This document shows, piece after piece, positions 1 to 8,331 of a stretch of DNA of 64,000 nt. The stretch's first letter is position 1; each line of letters starts with the position of its first letter. The position numbers and the translations under genes are program-made. The notes below the pieces were generated by a model that worked only from the letters and a program-made list of their open reading frames with translations, made no database searches and was not told where the DNA came from. The stretch is from Crateriforma conspicua (GTDB lineage: Bacteria > Planctomycetota > Planctomycetia > Pirellulales > Pirellulaceae): contig NZ_CP036319.1 of NCBI RefSeq assembly GCF_007752935.1, forward strand, positions 1,488,001 through 1,552,000. Reading direction: 5' to 3'.

Positions 1-31
1 CCTGCAATGAAGCCATCCAGCTCACTTGCGG

Positions 32-92
32 GTTTGCATGTAAGCAAGCTGACAATCAACCAAACATACAAGCTTGCAAGCATGTAAACATG
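32..92. repeat. Palindromes in the leftmost non-coding DNA
   Basis: No convincing gene lies in the first 327 bases. Positions 32-50 and 71-89 form an imperfect inverted repeat, matching at about 15 of 19 positions when one arm is reversed. Inside the right arm are two perfect palindromes: GCTTGCAAGC (72-81) and CATGT-AA-ACATG (81-92). They lie about 240 bases before the iterons of the replication initiator. A partition site, a recombination end or a terminator of an upstream gene are all possible; the sequence does not decide. Confidence 0.4.
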
Positions 93-327
93 ATTGTTTT
101 CAAGGACTTCTTTGCAGCCACGACTCGGGATGAACGCCTCGGTCAGCTGGTACCGATGGGCTGACTGCAATGAAGTTGGACGTGAATCGAAACGCGATGG
201 GGGAGGTGAGACGACTCCGAAGCGGGCGCTTTCAAGTCTTTCACGGGTCCTGATTCAGGCCATGATTTACCTTGCGCAAACGCTCAGATTCGGGGTAGTG
301 TTTGCTTTAAGTAGGTTAAAGCGATGG

Positions 328-446
328 CACGTGAATTGAGTGACAGAATACCCGGCAGGACACGGGATTTGAGTGACGAGAGGCACGTGATTTGAGTGAC
401 GGGCTGTCGTGACTTGAGTGACGGAACCACGTGATTTGAGTGACGG
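328..446 (+). repeat. Iteron array, candidate vegetative origin (oriV)
   Basis: Five direct repeats with consensus CACGTGATTTGAGTGACGG begin near 328, 361, 384, 406 and 428. The last three steps are 22-23 bases, about two helical turns; the first step is 33. All five keep TTGAGTGAC. The array ends about 105 bases before a RepA-like gene, and AT-richer DNA (about 495-545) lies between. This is the standard layout of an iteron-controlled theta origin in which the initiator binds the repeats. That this origin is still active is inference. Confidence 0.8.
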
Positions 447-516
447 TTTGTCTCGAATTGGTCAGTGATTTCAACGGGATGGAAGGGACTAACTTTCTAA
501 CCTAGATATAAACTAG

Positions 517-535
517 ATCAACAACTGATGTTGAT
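517..535. promoter_or_regulatory. Inverted repeat in the repA leader
   Basis: ATCAACA-ACTGA-TGTTGAT is a perfect 7+5+7 inverted repeat directly before the repA ribosome-binding site (AAGGA at about 545). TATAAA, which could serve as a -10 element, lies at about 507. A dimer-binding operator for RepA autoregulation is the simplest reading, but it is inferred from position only. Confidence 0.45.
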
Positions 536-552
536 TTCTCTTTCAAGGAAGA

Positions 553-2010
553 ATGAGCCGAGCAAAGCCAAAGGATATTCAGACAACAACCGGCAGGGAC
601 GAAATGAATCTTGCCGAGTTTCCGCTCTCGGTCGTTGGTAAACGAGCACCGGGAAACGCAAAGACGCTTCACTTCCAGGACGAAGTCTGGGACCGATCAA
701 AGAAAGCCTACGTTCCTCGAAAGCTCACCATCACCGGCTCTGACCTTCTTGGACTGCCAACATCGCTGGACGATGAAGTACTGCTTGGCTGCGTGCAGCT
801 GACAAAGGAATCGGATTTTGGGAACAGGAAGGTTCGATTCACTCGTTACGAGCTGATGGAGCGGATTGGCTGGAAGCAGGACGGGAAGAATTATCGTCGC
901 ATCTCGGAAAGCCTCGACCGCTGGGCAGGTACGCTCATTATTTCTGACAAGGCATTCTGGGACAAAGCTGGCCAGTGCTGGGTGAAGGATTCCTTCAACA
1001 TCCTCGACCGGGTCATTCTCTCAGATCGTGAGAGTGGGGATGGGCCGGGAAACAAACGGAGACGATCCTCATTTATCTGGGGCGACTTCATGTGGAAGAG
1101 CTTTCAGGCAGGGAACCTGAAGGAACTCGACTTTGATTTCTGGCTGAGTCTGAATTCACCGGTTGCCAAACGACTCTACAGGCTCCTCGATAAGCGTTTC
1201 TATAACCGTAAGGTGGTGACGTTTGACCTCCATCGGCTGGCACAAGAGAAAGTGGGCCTGAGCCGAAAGATGCACACGGGGCAAATCAAGGAAAAGCTCA
1301 AACCGGCCCACGAAGAGCTAAACGAGCGCGGGGTGTGCCGAACCGAGTACGTAAAACGGGGAAGCGGCAAGTGGGATGTTGTGTACGGTGATATCCGACA
1401 ACAAAAGGAGCTTCCGGCTCCATCTGAGAACGAGCAGACACTGGTCGAGCAGTTAGCGGTGCGGGGCGTGAAGAACGGCTCTGAACTCGTGGACAACTGC
1501 TCCATGGAGCGAATTCTGGAGGCGATCGAGAACTTTGATGACAGAGTGGCCCATGGTGAGGACATCGGTCCTGGCTGGCTCGGGAAAGCAATCATCCACC
1601 AGGATGGATTCGCTTTTCGAAAGGGCTATCGATCCAGAGAAGAGATAGAGCTTGCTGTCAGAGCAAAGCAGGAAGAAAAGGCAAAGCGGGTCATCGAAGA
1701 GCGTGAGTTTGAATCCGAACTGAAACGAGAACGTGAAGCGATGGAGAAAACGCGTTCACTGTTTGCAGCCTATGTGGACGGGCTTTCAGAGGAAGACTGT
1801 AACCGGCTTGAAATGGAAGCCATTGCCAAAGCTCACGAAGCTGGAAAGGCAATTCTTGCTGATCACGTACAGGAACTGAGAAGGCGAGGGGAAAGGGTCA
1901 CGGAATCAGGGGCGCTCAGACAACAACTCTGGTGGGATTTTGTGCTGACCGATGAGGAAAAGGCAAATGCAAGCACGGCAGTTGTCGACAAAAAAGTAGC
2001 CAATGCCTGA
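553..2010 (+). CDS. repA: RepA-type plasmid replication initiator
   Basis: A 485-residue protein that I read as the initiator of iteron-type replication. It would bind the repeats at 328-446 and open the origin. The N-terminal ~270 residues show the look of the RepA / replication-initiator-A family: a YELMERIGW segment, LNSPVAKRLYRLLDKRF and helical segments typical of tandem winged helices. The last ~130 residues are charged and probably coiled coil. The ATG follows AAGGA at a good distance; a second in-frame ATG at 604 is possible. It leads the mobilization genes. Assignment rests on family resemblance plus the adjacent iterons. RepA in an apparently chromosomal setting suggests an integrated plasmid. 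Confidence 0.75.
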   Translation: MSRAKPKDIQTTTGRDEMNLAEFPLSVVGKRAPGNAKTLHFQDEVWDRSKKAYVPRKLTITGSDLLGLPTSLDDEVLLGCVQLTKESDFGNRKVRFTRYELMERIGWKQDGKNYRRISESLDRWAGTLIISDKAFWDKAGQCWVKDSFNILDRVILSDRESGDGPGNKRRRSSFIWGDFMWKSFQAGNLKELDFDFWLSLNSPVAKRLYRLLDKRFYNRKVVTFDLHRLAQEKVGLSRKMHTGQIKEKLKPAHEELNERGVCRTEYVKRGSGKWDVVYGDIRQQKELPAPSENEQTLVEQLAVRGVKNGSELVDNCSMERILEAIENFDDRVAHGEDIGPGWLGKAIIHQDGFAFRKGYRSREEIELAVRAKQEEKAKRVIEEREFESELKREREAMEKTRSLFAAYVDGLSEEDCNRLEMEAIAKAHEAGKAILADHVQELRRRGERVTESGALRQQLWWDFVLTDEEKANASTAVVDKKVANA

Positions 2011-2364
2011 TGGCGACAATTGCTGGTCGCCGCGCCGGAAACATCTTGGAATCACATGAGAAATGCGTGCCGACAATCTTCAACGGTCGGAATCTTCTGT
2101 CGCCTGAAAGGTGCACGGGTGTGGGTATGCTTCTATGAATTCATTTAGAGCTTAACGGAGACATGTATCCATGGGGTCATGGGTACGTGCGTGGATGTCT
2201 CCATGGATCGGGCTGTCACTGCGTGTCTTTCTCCAGCCTTCAGGCTGCCAGTGAACGAACCACTGGTTGAAACCGCCCGGCAGGGTGTCAACTGATGTTT
2301 GATTTGAATTTCAAACCGTGTTAGCTTTCCGCCCTGCGTAGGATTACTGACAGGGCAAATACGT
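2011..2364. other. Non-coding region before the mobilization genes, candidate oriT
   Basis: This 354-base gap contains no credible gene. It holds two inverted repeats: GTTTGA-N8-TCAAAC (2297-2316), with a nested TTTGAA-T-TTCAAA, and GCCCTG-N14-CAGGGC (2331-2356). They lie immediately before two small DNA-binding-like proteins and the MOBF relaxase. In MOBF plasmids oriT usually lies just beside the relaxosome genes and carries such repeats next to the nick site. The nick site itself cannot be recognised, so oriT is inferred from position. Confidence 0.4.
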
Positions 2365-2601
2365 ATGGAAAAAGGTCGAACAAGGAAAAGAGCTGCTCGT
2401 ACGCTACGAAGCTCGCCCGATCAGGGCACTCAAATTACCGCTGTGAAAAATCAGGGTTATCAGGTTCCACTTCACCTCTGGCAGGATCTGGTGGATGAAG
2501 TGGCAAGACGCAAGAAGCTCGGGCTTCCCTTTGCGTCTCAGAACGCGATCGCCGTTGCTGGAATAACCGAATGGCTGGAACGAAATAAAGAGACACGGTA
2601 G
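2365..2601 (+). CDS. Small basic protein of the mobilization region, unknown
   Basis: A 78-residue basic protein with an Arg/Lys-rich N-terminus followed by a segment containing YQVPLHLWQDLVDEVARRK and GITEWLERNKE. The strand-then-two-helices outline resembles a ribbon-helix-helix DNA-binding fold. It precedes another small protein by 8 bases and the relaxase by about 270 bases, so it probably belongs to the relaxosome or regulates the transfer operon. I do not recognise a specific family. The ATG start is only weakly supported by an upstream ribosome-binding site. Confidence 0.55.
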   Translation: MEKGRTRKRAARTLRSSPDQGTQITAVKNQGYQVPLHLWQDLVDEVARRKKLGLPFASQNAIAVAGITEWLERNKETR

Positions 2602-2609
2602 GAGGCAGG

Positions 2610-2861
2610 ATGCGGGGGGTACAGAAATTTCAGGATGAAGTGGAAAAGATAACGTTCCGGCTCTTTCCACCATACACAAGTAAAGTTGCAGAGCAGGCAA
2701 GGATTGCAAAGCTAAATCCGAATCAGTTCGCACGTATCGCCACGATGTCAGTCTCTGACGGCGGTTTTCTCGATTTGAGCAACCGACTGCAACGCATCGA
2801 AGAGGAGCTTCTCGGGCTTCGAAAAGACTTCAACAGCGCCGTGGAGACGGGTAACGACTGA
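2610..2861 (+). CDS. Probable relaxosome accessory protein (MobC/TrwA-like)
   Basis: An 83-residue protein with a clear GGAGG ribosome-binding site at 2601-2605. The first half (ITFRLFPPYTSKVAEQARIA, then LNPNQFARIATM) looks like a ribbon-helix-helix domain. The C-terminal half (NRLQRIEEELLGLRKDF) looks like a coiled coil. This layout suits the small accessory proteins that bend oriT DNA and load the relaxase, and the gene ends 11 bases before the relaxase start. Family membership is inferred from size, outline and position. Confidence 0.6.
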   Translation: MRGVQKFQDEVEKITFRLFPPYTSKVAEQARIAKLNPNQFARIATMSVSDGGFLDLSNRLQRIEEELLGLRKDFNSAVETGND

Positions 2862-2872
2862 GGGCACAACGC

Positions 2873-5302
2873 ATGCTGTCAATCAAACCCATTGGAAGCA
2901 GCTCTGGCGAAGTCACCTATTACACGCACCTTGGACAGGAAGACTATTACGTTGGAGGCGGAGAGCCGCCCGGCGTCTGGTGGGGGACCGGTGCTGAACA
3001 GCTTGGAGTGTCGGGGCAGGTTGAAGGGAAGGCGTTTGGTAATCTGCTTCAGGGAAAGTCAGCGGATGGCAAGAAGCGGCTTGTTCAGAATGCAGGGCAT
3101 CCGAAGAGACGGTCGGCGTTTGACCTCACGTGGTCTGTCCCAAAGTCCGTTTCAGTGGCCTGGAGTCAGGGCGACATTGAACTCAGGCGACAAATTGAAC
3201 AGGCCGGAGAAAGGGCTGTCTTAAAGATCCTTGATGTTGTTCGCGAGTATTGTGGAACGACCCGTCGTGGGCACCATGGAGAACGAGTTGAGCAATCGGG
3301 CATCGCAGCCGCGCTGTTCCGCCATGATACGGCCAGGGGCGTGAAAAACGCTGCACCCGACCCGAACCTGCACTGGCACGCTGTGCTCCTCAACGTCTGC
3401 ACTCGTGAGGATGGTACCACCGGGGCGCTCGATGCAAGGAGTCTGTTTCGACCGCAGATGAAAATGGCACTCGGGGCACTGTTTCGTGCTGAACTCTCAG
3501 CAGAGCTTTCACAGCTCGGGCTATCCAGCCACCGTCCCCGGCGAAATGGGCGGGAGGCGTCCTGGTTTGAACTGGACACTGTACCTGCTGAACTGCTTGA
3601 AGCGTTTTCAAAACGCCGAAAAGAGATTCTCGACTGGTTGAACGAACGTGGACTCTCGGGCGCAAAGGCATCTGAGAAAGCCACAAATGTGACAAAGCAG
3701 GGAAAGGATAGCTGGAAACGGGAAGACCTGCTTCAAGCGTGGCAGGCAATCGGAGAAACCTACGGGTTTGATTCCGAATTGCTTGGAAGCGGAATGCCGA
3801 TAACAGCGAAGCCCTTGAGTCAAAAGGAAGTGGAAGAAGCAGCAACAGCGATTGCCCGGAACGATTCACACTTTTCAGAGCTTTCGCTTCTCCGCCGTGT
3901 TGCAGAAAACGCCCAGTGCCGGGGAGTGGGGATTGATGAGATACGAAAAACGATAGCCGATACCCTAACTACGTCTCAGGAAATCATTTCCCTTCAGGAA
4001 GTAAATGGCGTCAGGCGATTTACAACGCGAGAAATGCTCGCTGTGGAAAGAAGTTTGCTTGATGCGGTTGAGCGGTCATCGGGCTGGAGAACGCCACACG
4101 AGAGCGGTCAATTTTCGCAAACGTTGCATGACTATCCGACGATTCGCCCCGAGCAGAAAGAAGCAGTCAGACACATCACGTGCTCTTCGGACAGAATATC
4201 TTGCGTGTACGGCATGGCAGGGACCGGGAAGACCTTCTTACTGGATGTGGCAAGGGAAGTCTGGAAGCGTTCTGGTAACGATGTGATCGGTACAGCGCTG
4301 GCTGCAAAGGCAGCTCAGGGACTGGAAGACGGGTCCGGGATTCGGAGCCTCCACATCCACAGTCTTCTAAAGCAGATTGAACTCGGGCGAGAATCGCTGT
4401 CAGCCAAATCTGTTCTTGTTGTCGATGAAGCGGGAATGGTGGGTACCGCGATGATGGAGCGGCTTGTGAGGCTCACCGAAGAGGCCGGTGCAAGACTGGT
4501 CCTTGTTGGTGATTACCGCCAACTGCAATCAATTGATGCTGGAGGCTGCTTCAAGGCAATCTGTGAAAGACTTGGTGCAGCCGAATTGCTTGAGATCACA
4601 AGACAACGAGACGACTGGGCACGAGATGCTGTGAAGGAAATGGCGGCAGGTGATGCCGATATGGCGCTGTCTCGATACCACAACAGGGGGCTTCTCTTTG
4701 TCTCAGAAGACCGAAGTGAGGCGATGCGTTCGCTGGTAACCGACTGGCAGAATGCAGGCACTCCGAAGCAGTCGCTAATTTTTGCCGGTACACGATACGA
4801 GACGACCGTTCTTAATCGGCTCTGCCAGGAGAAACGGCTTGAGGAAGGAAGGCTTGGTGTTGGTTCCATAGCAGTTGGAAACGAGCAGATTCACGTTGGT
4901 GATCGTGTGCTCTTTACCAGAAACAACGCTGCACTGCTTGTAAGAAACGGAAACACAGGCACGGTGCTTGAAATCAACCCGTCCCAGAATTCGGTTCGCG
5001 TGGAACTCGATAGCGGCTATCGCATCGTGATCGACCTGGCAACGTTTGACCATCTGACACTTGGCTATGCCGTAACGACTCACAAGGGACAGGGGCAAAC
5101 GGTGGAATCGGCGTTTGTACTTGCCGGTGGCTCGATGACCGACCGGGAGTTGTCGTACGTTCAAACGTCTCGTTCGCGAGGCGAAACCAGAATTTACACA
5201 GACTCGGTCTCTGCTGGAGAAGACCTTTCCGTTCTGTCTCGCCAGATGCAGCAATCAAGAGCAAAGGACATGGCCCACGAGTATCTGATAGAGGCCGGAT
5301 GA
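2873..5302 (+). CDS. MOBF-family conjugative relaxase-helicase (TrwC/TraA-like)
   Basis: An 809-residue relaxase fused to a helicase. The relaxase domain (about 1-300) starts with the paired tyrosines expected for MOBF: YY at 16-17 and again at 25-26. It also has the metal-binding HWH at 167-169 in PNLHWHAVLLN. It would nick oriT and stay covalently bound to the 5' end. The second half is a superfamily 1 helicase with Walker A GMAGTGKTF near 447, DEAGM as Walker B, GDYRQLQ, and the late TTHKGQGQ motif. It is shorter than F TraI (1756) but close to other MOBF relaxases. The next gene overlaps its stop by 4 bases (ATGA), so relaxase and coupling protein are translationally coupled. All key residues look intact. 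Confidence 0.9.
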   Translation: MLSIKPIGSSSGEVTYYTHLGQEDYYVGGGEPPGVWWGTGAEQLGVSGQVEGKAFGNLLQGKSADGKKRLVQNAGHPKRRSAFDLTWSVPKSVSVAWSQGDIELRRQIEQAGERAVLKILDVVREYCGTTRRGHHGERVEQSGIAAALFRHDTARGVKNAAPDPNLHWHAVLLNVCTREDGTTGALDARSLFRPQMKMALGALFRAELSAELSQLGLSSHRPRRNGREASWFELDTVPAELLEAFSKRRKEILDWLNERGLSGAKASEKATNVTKQGKDSWKREDLLQAWQAIGETYGFDSELLGSGMPITAKPLSQKEVEEAATAIARNDSHFSELSLLRRVAENAQCRGVGIDEIRKTIADTLTTSQEIISLQEVNGVRRFTTREMLAVERSLLDAVERSSGWRTPHESGQFSQTLHDYPTIRPEQKEAVRHITCSSDRISCVYGMAGTGKTFLLDVAREVWKRSGNDVIGTALAAKAAQGLEDGSGIRSLHIHSLLKQIELGRESLSAKSVLVVDEAGMVGTAMMERLVRLTEEAGARLVLVGDYRQLQSIDAGGCFKAICERLGAAELLEITRQRDDWARDAVKEMAAGDADMALSRYHNRGLLFVSEDRSEAMRSLVTDWQNAGTPKQSLIFAGTRYETTVLNRLCQEKRLEEGRLGVGSIAVGNEQIHVGDRVLFTRNNAALLVRNGNTGTVLEINPSQNSVRVELDSGYRIVIDLATFDHLTLGYAVTTHKGQGQTVESAFVLAGGSMTDRELSYVQTSRSRGETRIYTDSVSAGEDLSVLSRQMQQSRAKDMAHEYLIEAG

Positions 5303-6870
5303 TTGACTCTAGCGGAAGATTTTTACTGGTGCTGGTGGCAGGTCTTGCAGTCTTCGGCTTTCAGAGACTGAACGCTCTTAAGCGAAAGCGCCAGTTTGAG
5401 CGTGGCCGAAAACTAACCACCAAAACCAGGCGAAGTCGCTCGGGCAATTTCCTTAACTGGGGCGCACTCCAGATACCGGAATCACAGGCCACACAGCATT
5501 TCCTTGCCATCGGGACAACCGGATCTGGAAAATCACTCGTTCAGCGTTTCTTGATGAAAAGGGCACTTTTGCAAATTGGCAAAAGGCCCGACCAGAGAGC
5601 ATTGATACTGGATGCCAAAAATGACTCGGCTTCGTTTCTAAAGCACATCGGGGTCACATGCCCCGTCTATACGTTCAATCCATTTGACGGTCGTTCCGAC
5701 TTCCCTCAACCGGTTGCCTGGGATATTGCAACTGACATTACTTCTTCTGCAAGAGCGTTAAACCTTGCAGCCGGTCTCATTCCGGCTGAGAAGGGAGGTA
5801 ACAATCAATACTTCACTGACGCTGCAAGACTTGTCGTCTCCGGCATCATTGAATCATTTATTCGTCACTCACCCCACGACTGGACGTTTCCAGATCTTGT
5901 GCTCGCATCGCTTTCAATGGAAAGAACACGCACCATTCTTTCGCGCGATAAAGAGGGGCAGGAAGTGCTTGAAAATTTCCTTGGCGATGAGCGGACGGGC
6001 TATCAGGTTTTCACAACGGTTGTTTCCCGTATGGCCTACTTCCGATCCATTGCTGCTATCTGGCAGAGGACAAACAAACGCTTGAGTCTCCGCCACTGGC
6101 TGGATGATGATTCTGTGCTGCTGCTCGGAGTGAATGCAACGGCACGCGCTGCGCTTGACGCCATAAACGAGATCCTCTTTCGGGTGCTCGTTGAAGAGAT
6201 TGACATGCAGGAGAATTCATCGACCAGAAGAACCTGGATCTGGATTGATGAAGCGAGACTTAGCGGCCCATTGCTTCGTGGAGAAATGCTACCCTACCTT
6301 GCCGTCAAGGGCCGGTCACGAGGGGCGTGTCTCGTTCTTGCGTTTCAGGATATCGAAGGCTTTCGTGAAGCAGCCGGTCCGAGAATCGCCCACGAGATCA
6401 TCGCCCAGTGTAGCAACAAGGCGCTGCTGCGGATGGAGTCCGAGGAAAGTGCCGGATGGGCCTCGAAGTTACTCGGCCAGCACGAAGTGATTGAGACCAT
6501 GCGAAGCGATCCTGTGCATGGAATGCGTGGTGGCACTCAGACAGAACACCTGGCTAGAAAGGATGCTGTGCTCGCAAGCGAGTTCTACTTGATTCCACCA
6601 ACCAGCAAATCGAATGGCCTCACCGGGTACTTCGTCTCGCCAAATGACGGTGCTGTGCAAGCGACGATTTCACCAAAAGTTCTGGACGCCGTTGCGGATA
6701 ACGACTCACCGGAATATGCGTGCAAGTTTGTGTCTCGTCCTGAAGAGGAGCAAACGCTAAGGCTTTGGAATGTGGCCGATGAAGATCGTCTTCAGCTCAC
6801 AAAGCGAACGGTGAAACGGACGCTAAAACTGAAAAAGACTGCAAATCTTGCGACTTCACTTTCTCACTGA
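5299..6870 (+). CDS. Type IV coupling protein (TrwB/TraD-like ATPase)
   Basis: A 523-residue inner-membrane ATPase that would link the relaxase-DNA complex to a transfer channel. One N-terminal hydrophobic segment (about 6-22) is followed by a basic stretch. Walker A is GTTGSGKS at 72-79 and Walker B is WIWIDEARL, with the later AFQDIEGF segment of TraD/TrwB-type proteins. The start overlaps the relaxase stop. No VirB/Trb channel genes are visible in the window, so the element is either mobilizable only or has its channel genes to the left. Confidence 0.88.
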   Translation: MIDSSGRFLLVLVAGLAVFGFQRLNALKRKRQFERGRKLTTKTRRSRSGNFLNWGALQIPESQATQHFLAIGTTGSGKSLVQRFLMKRALLQIGKRPDQRALILDAKNDSASFLKHIGVTCPVYTFNPFDGRSDFPQPVAWDIATDITSSARALNLAAGLIPAEKGGNNQYFTDAARLVVSGIIESFIRHSPHDWTFPDLVLASLSMERTRTILSRDKEGQEVLENFLGDERTGYQVFTTVVSRMAYFRSIAAIWQRTNKRLSLRHWLDDDSVLLLGVNATARAALDAINEILFRVLVEEIDMQENSSTRRTWIWIDEARLSGPLLRGEMLPYLAVKGRSRGACLVLAFQDIEGFREAAGPRIAHEIIAQCSNKALLRMESEESAGWASKLLGQHEVIETMRSDPVHGMRGGTQTEHLARKDAVLASEFYLIPPTSKSNGLTGYFVSPNDGAVQATISPKVLDAVADNDSPEYACKFVSRPEEEQTLRLWNVADEDRLQLTKRTVKRTLKLKKTANLATSLSH

Positions 6871-6878
6871 GTGAGAAA
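6860..6878. terminator. Hairpin overlapping the coupling-protein stop codon
   Basis: TTTCTCAC-TGA-GTGAGAAA is a perfect 8-bp stem with a 3-base loop, and the loop is the stop codon of the coupling protein gene. It lies between convergent transcription units. There is no following T-run, so it could be a weak terminator, an RNA stabiliser or a protein-binding palindrome. Confidence 0.4.
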
Positions 6879-7004
6879 AGAATGAAGAGGCCCGGTGACG
6901 TGCAAGTAAATGGCCTCAAAATCATGCGATCTATCGTCAGCTGATGAGACAATAGACGCCTGAAAAAAACACTCCTTCCGTGAAGTCATGTGCCGTGGCA
7001 GTCG

Positions 7005-7832
7005 TCAAGCGACATACTGCAACTCTCTTGCCCCGACCTGTTCCAGATCGGTGATAATGCTGCTTGCCACATCACGAATGAGATCAAGCGATTGCATGAG
7101 CACTTCGTTATCACCATTCCAGAGCTTGATGTAGTCCGAAGAGCCGGTTGAACAGTTCAGTCCGACCGCGCGACTTACTGCATAGGCAACCGCTTCTGCC
7201 TCGGTCTCTCGAATGATCTTGGTCGTGTCCTTTCGGCGATCTCCGCGATGTAACATCTCGTGTGCCAGCTCATGAGCGAGCACTGAGAACTGTTCCGCCG
7301 CTTCGAGGCCGGGAAGCACCGTGATCTTTCCGCCACTTGAAACGCCAAGGGCACCACCTGCAATTGGTTCGTATTGCAGCTCGATGTCCTTACCGCGAAC
7401 AACTTCCTCCAGATCCTGTAGTTTCTTTCCGGGATCACCGGTGAAACTTCGAAGTTCTGGAAGCTCCTTGCCTTCGGTTTGAGAAACGTCGAATACGTGA
7501 ACCACCCGGAATCCGAAAACACGTTTGGTCTTCTCGTCTTCCGCATTGTCGTCGTCAGCCTTCCGTTTGGAAATGAGCGGAGCGAGGATGCCGATTCCAC
7601 GCTCACCTTTCTTGACGAAACGGCCCAGTTTCTTCCAGTGACCAAATCCGGCCACAATCGTTGCATCCGGTTTCTGCATTGCAATGAGCATGCAGTTTCC
7701 GAACGAGTACCGGTGAAACCGTCCCATTACGTCGAGATACTTGATGAGCGACTCACTTTTCCCACTCTGGAGATCCAGAGCGAGATCCTGGAGAGCCTCC
7801 TCACTTTTCTGTAAAGCTTCTTCGCGATTCAT
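7005..7832 (-). CDS. ArdC-like antirestriction protein with zinc metallopeptidase motif
   Basis: A 275-residue protein with the ArdC layout. The N-terminal ~110 residues match the ArdC/DUF1738 single-strand-DNA-binding type (SFGNCMLIAMQ, then GFGHWKKLGRFVKKGERG). A C-terminal metallopeptidase-like part carries HELAH at 187-191. ArdC proteins ride in with incoming plasmid DNA and shield it from restriction. Here the gene is transcribed against the transfer genes and has unusually folded DNA upstream (7916-8270). It would protect the element on entry into a new host, in contrast to the BREX genes that defend the host afterwards. Confidence 0.82.
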   Translation of the reverse strand: MNREEALQKSEEALQDLALDLQSGKSESLIKYLDVMGRFHRYSFGNCMLIAMQKPDATIVAGFGHWKKLGRFVKKGERGIGILAPLISKRKADDDNAEDEKTKRVFGFRVVHVFDVSQTEGKELPELRSFTGDPGKKLQDLEEVVRGKDIELQYEPIAGGALGVSSGGKITVLPGLEAAEQFSVLAHELAHEMLHRGDRRKDTTKIIRETEAEAVAYAVSRAVGLNCSTGSSDYIKLWNGDNEVLMQSLDLIRDVASSIITDLEQVGARELQYVA

Positions 7833-7915
7833 AACATTCTCCTTTGTGTCCGATCCGACTGTCTCGAACCTGATACGGGTGAAAGAATTGCCCGTCGGCG
7901 GCCAGGCATTGCCCG

Positions 7916-7991
7916 CACGGCACAGTCAAGGTGGAGCCTTCGCGACAGCGAAGCAGCAGACGCCTACGAGGCGTCGGACCTTGACGCCGTG
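7916..7991. promoter_or_regulatory. Cloverleaf-like nested hairpins upstream of the ArdC gene
   Basis: Two outer arms pair as CACGGC-(aca)-GTCAAGGT (7916-7932) with ACCTTGAC-GCCGTG (7978-7991), giving 8 + 6 base pairs with a 3-base bulge. They enclose two perfect hairpins: CTTCGC-gaca-GCGAAG (7938-7953) and GACGCCT-acg-AGGCGTC (7959-7975). The structure starts 84 bases upstream of the ArdC start codon. Known plasmids drive early antirestriction genes from promoters formed by folded single-stranded DNA (Frpo/ssi type). That role is an inference here; a recombination site or structured RNA leader is also possible. Confidence 0.5.
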
Positions 7992-8101
7992 GTAAACTTG
8001 GAATTGCCGCTGACTGGGAAGAAAAGAATCAATAACTCACACCACGTGAGTCGTTGGAAAACCATGGATTGCACGCCACCAGCCTCCATGAAAGAGGTGA
8101 A

Positions 8102-8270
8102 CCCTGCGATCATGCAGGCCGGGGCACAGTCATCTGCCAGACCGGATTAGAAAAGAACGGGAGACCGATACTTTGAACGCAGATGGATTTCCTCGCGTGT
8201 CGCGGTCTCGCTTACGGGCAACTATCAGCATTTGTTGCCCTTGAATGAGGGATGTAAGGCATTCCCTCAA
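8102..8270. repeat. Series of further hairpins between ArdC and AAA genes
   Basis: The gap 7833-8331 has no credible gene but is dense in inverted repeats. Besides the cloverleaf at 7916-7991 there are CTGC-N6-GCAG (about 8104-8117), GAGACCG (8161-8167) pairing with CGGTCTC (8203-8209), GGGCAAC-N11-GTTGCCC (8216-8240) and TGAGGGA-N10-TCCCTCA (8246-8269). The gap separates two minus-strand genes. Such density suggests single-stranded DNA function (oriT, priming site or single-strand promoter) rather than a simple promoter, but no specific type is recognised. Confidence 0.45.
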
Positions 8271-8331
8271 ACGATGTTTTGAAGTGTTTCCCGGATAGGA
8301 TTCTTAGTCAAATCTAGCATGCCGAGTGCCG

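Noticed and set aside
94-339. 81-codon open frame before the iterons
   Set aside because: No ribosome-binding site or ATG at its start and no recognisable protein pattern; it runs into the first iteron.
328-446. CRISPR array
   Set aside because: Repeats are ~19 bases with almost no spacer and stand before a replication initiator; no cas genes. Iterons fit much better.
1200-1595. 131-codon antisense frame inside repA
   Set aside because: It lies fully opposite a well-supported gene and reads as its codon shadow; the translation is low-complexity Ser/Arg-rich.
2404-2733. 109-codon frame antisense to the two small mobilization genes
   Set aside because: Both plus-strand genes have better starts (GGAGG for the second) and family outlines; the antisense frame shows no motif.
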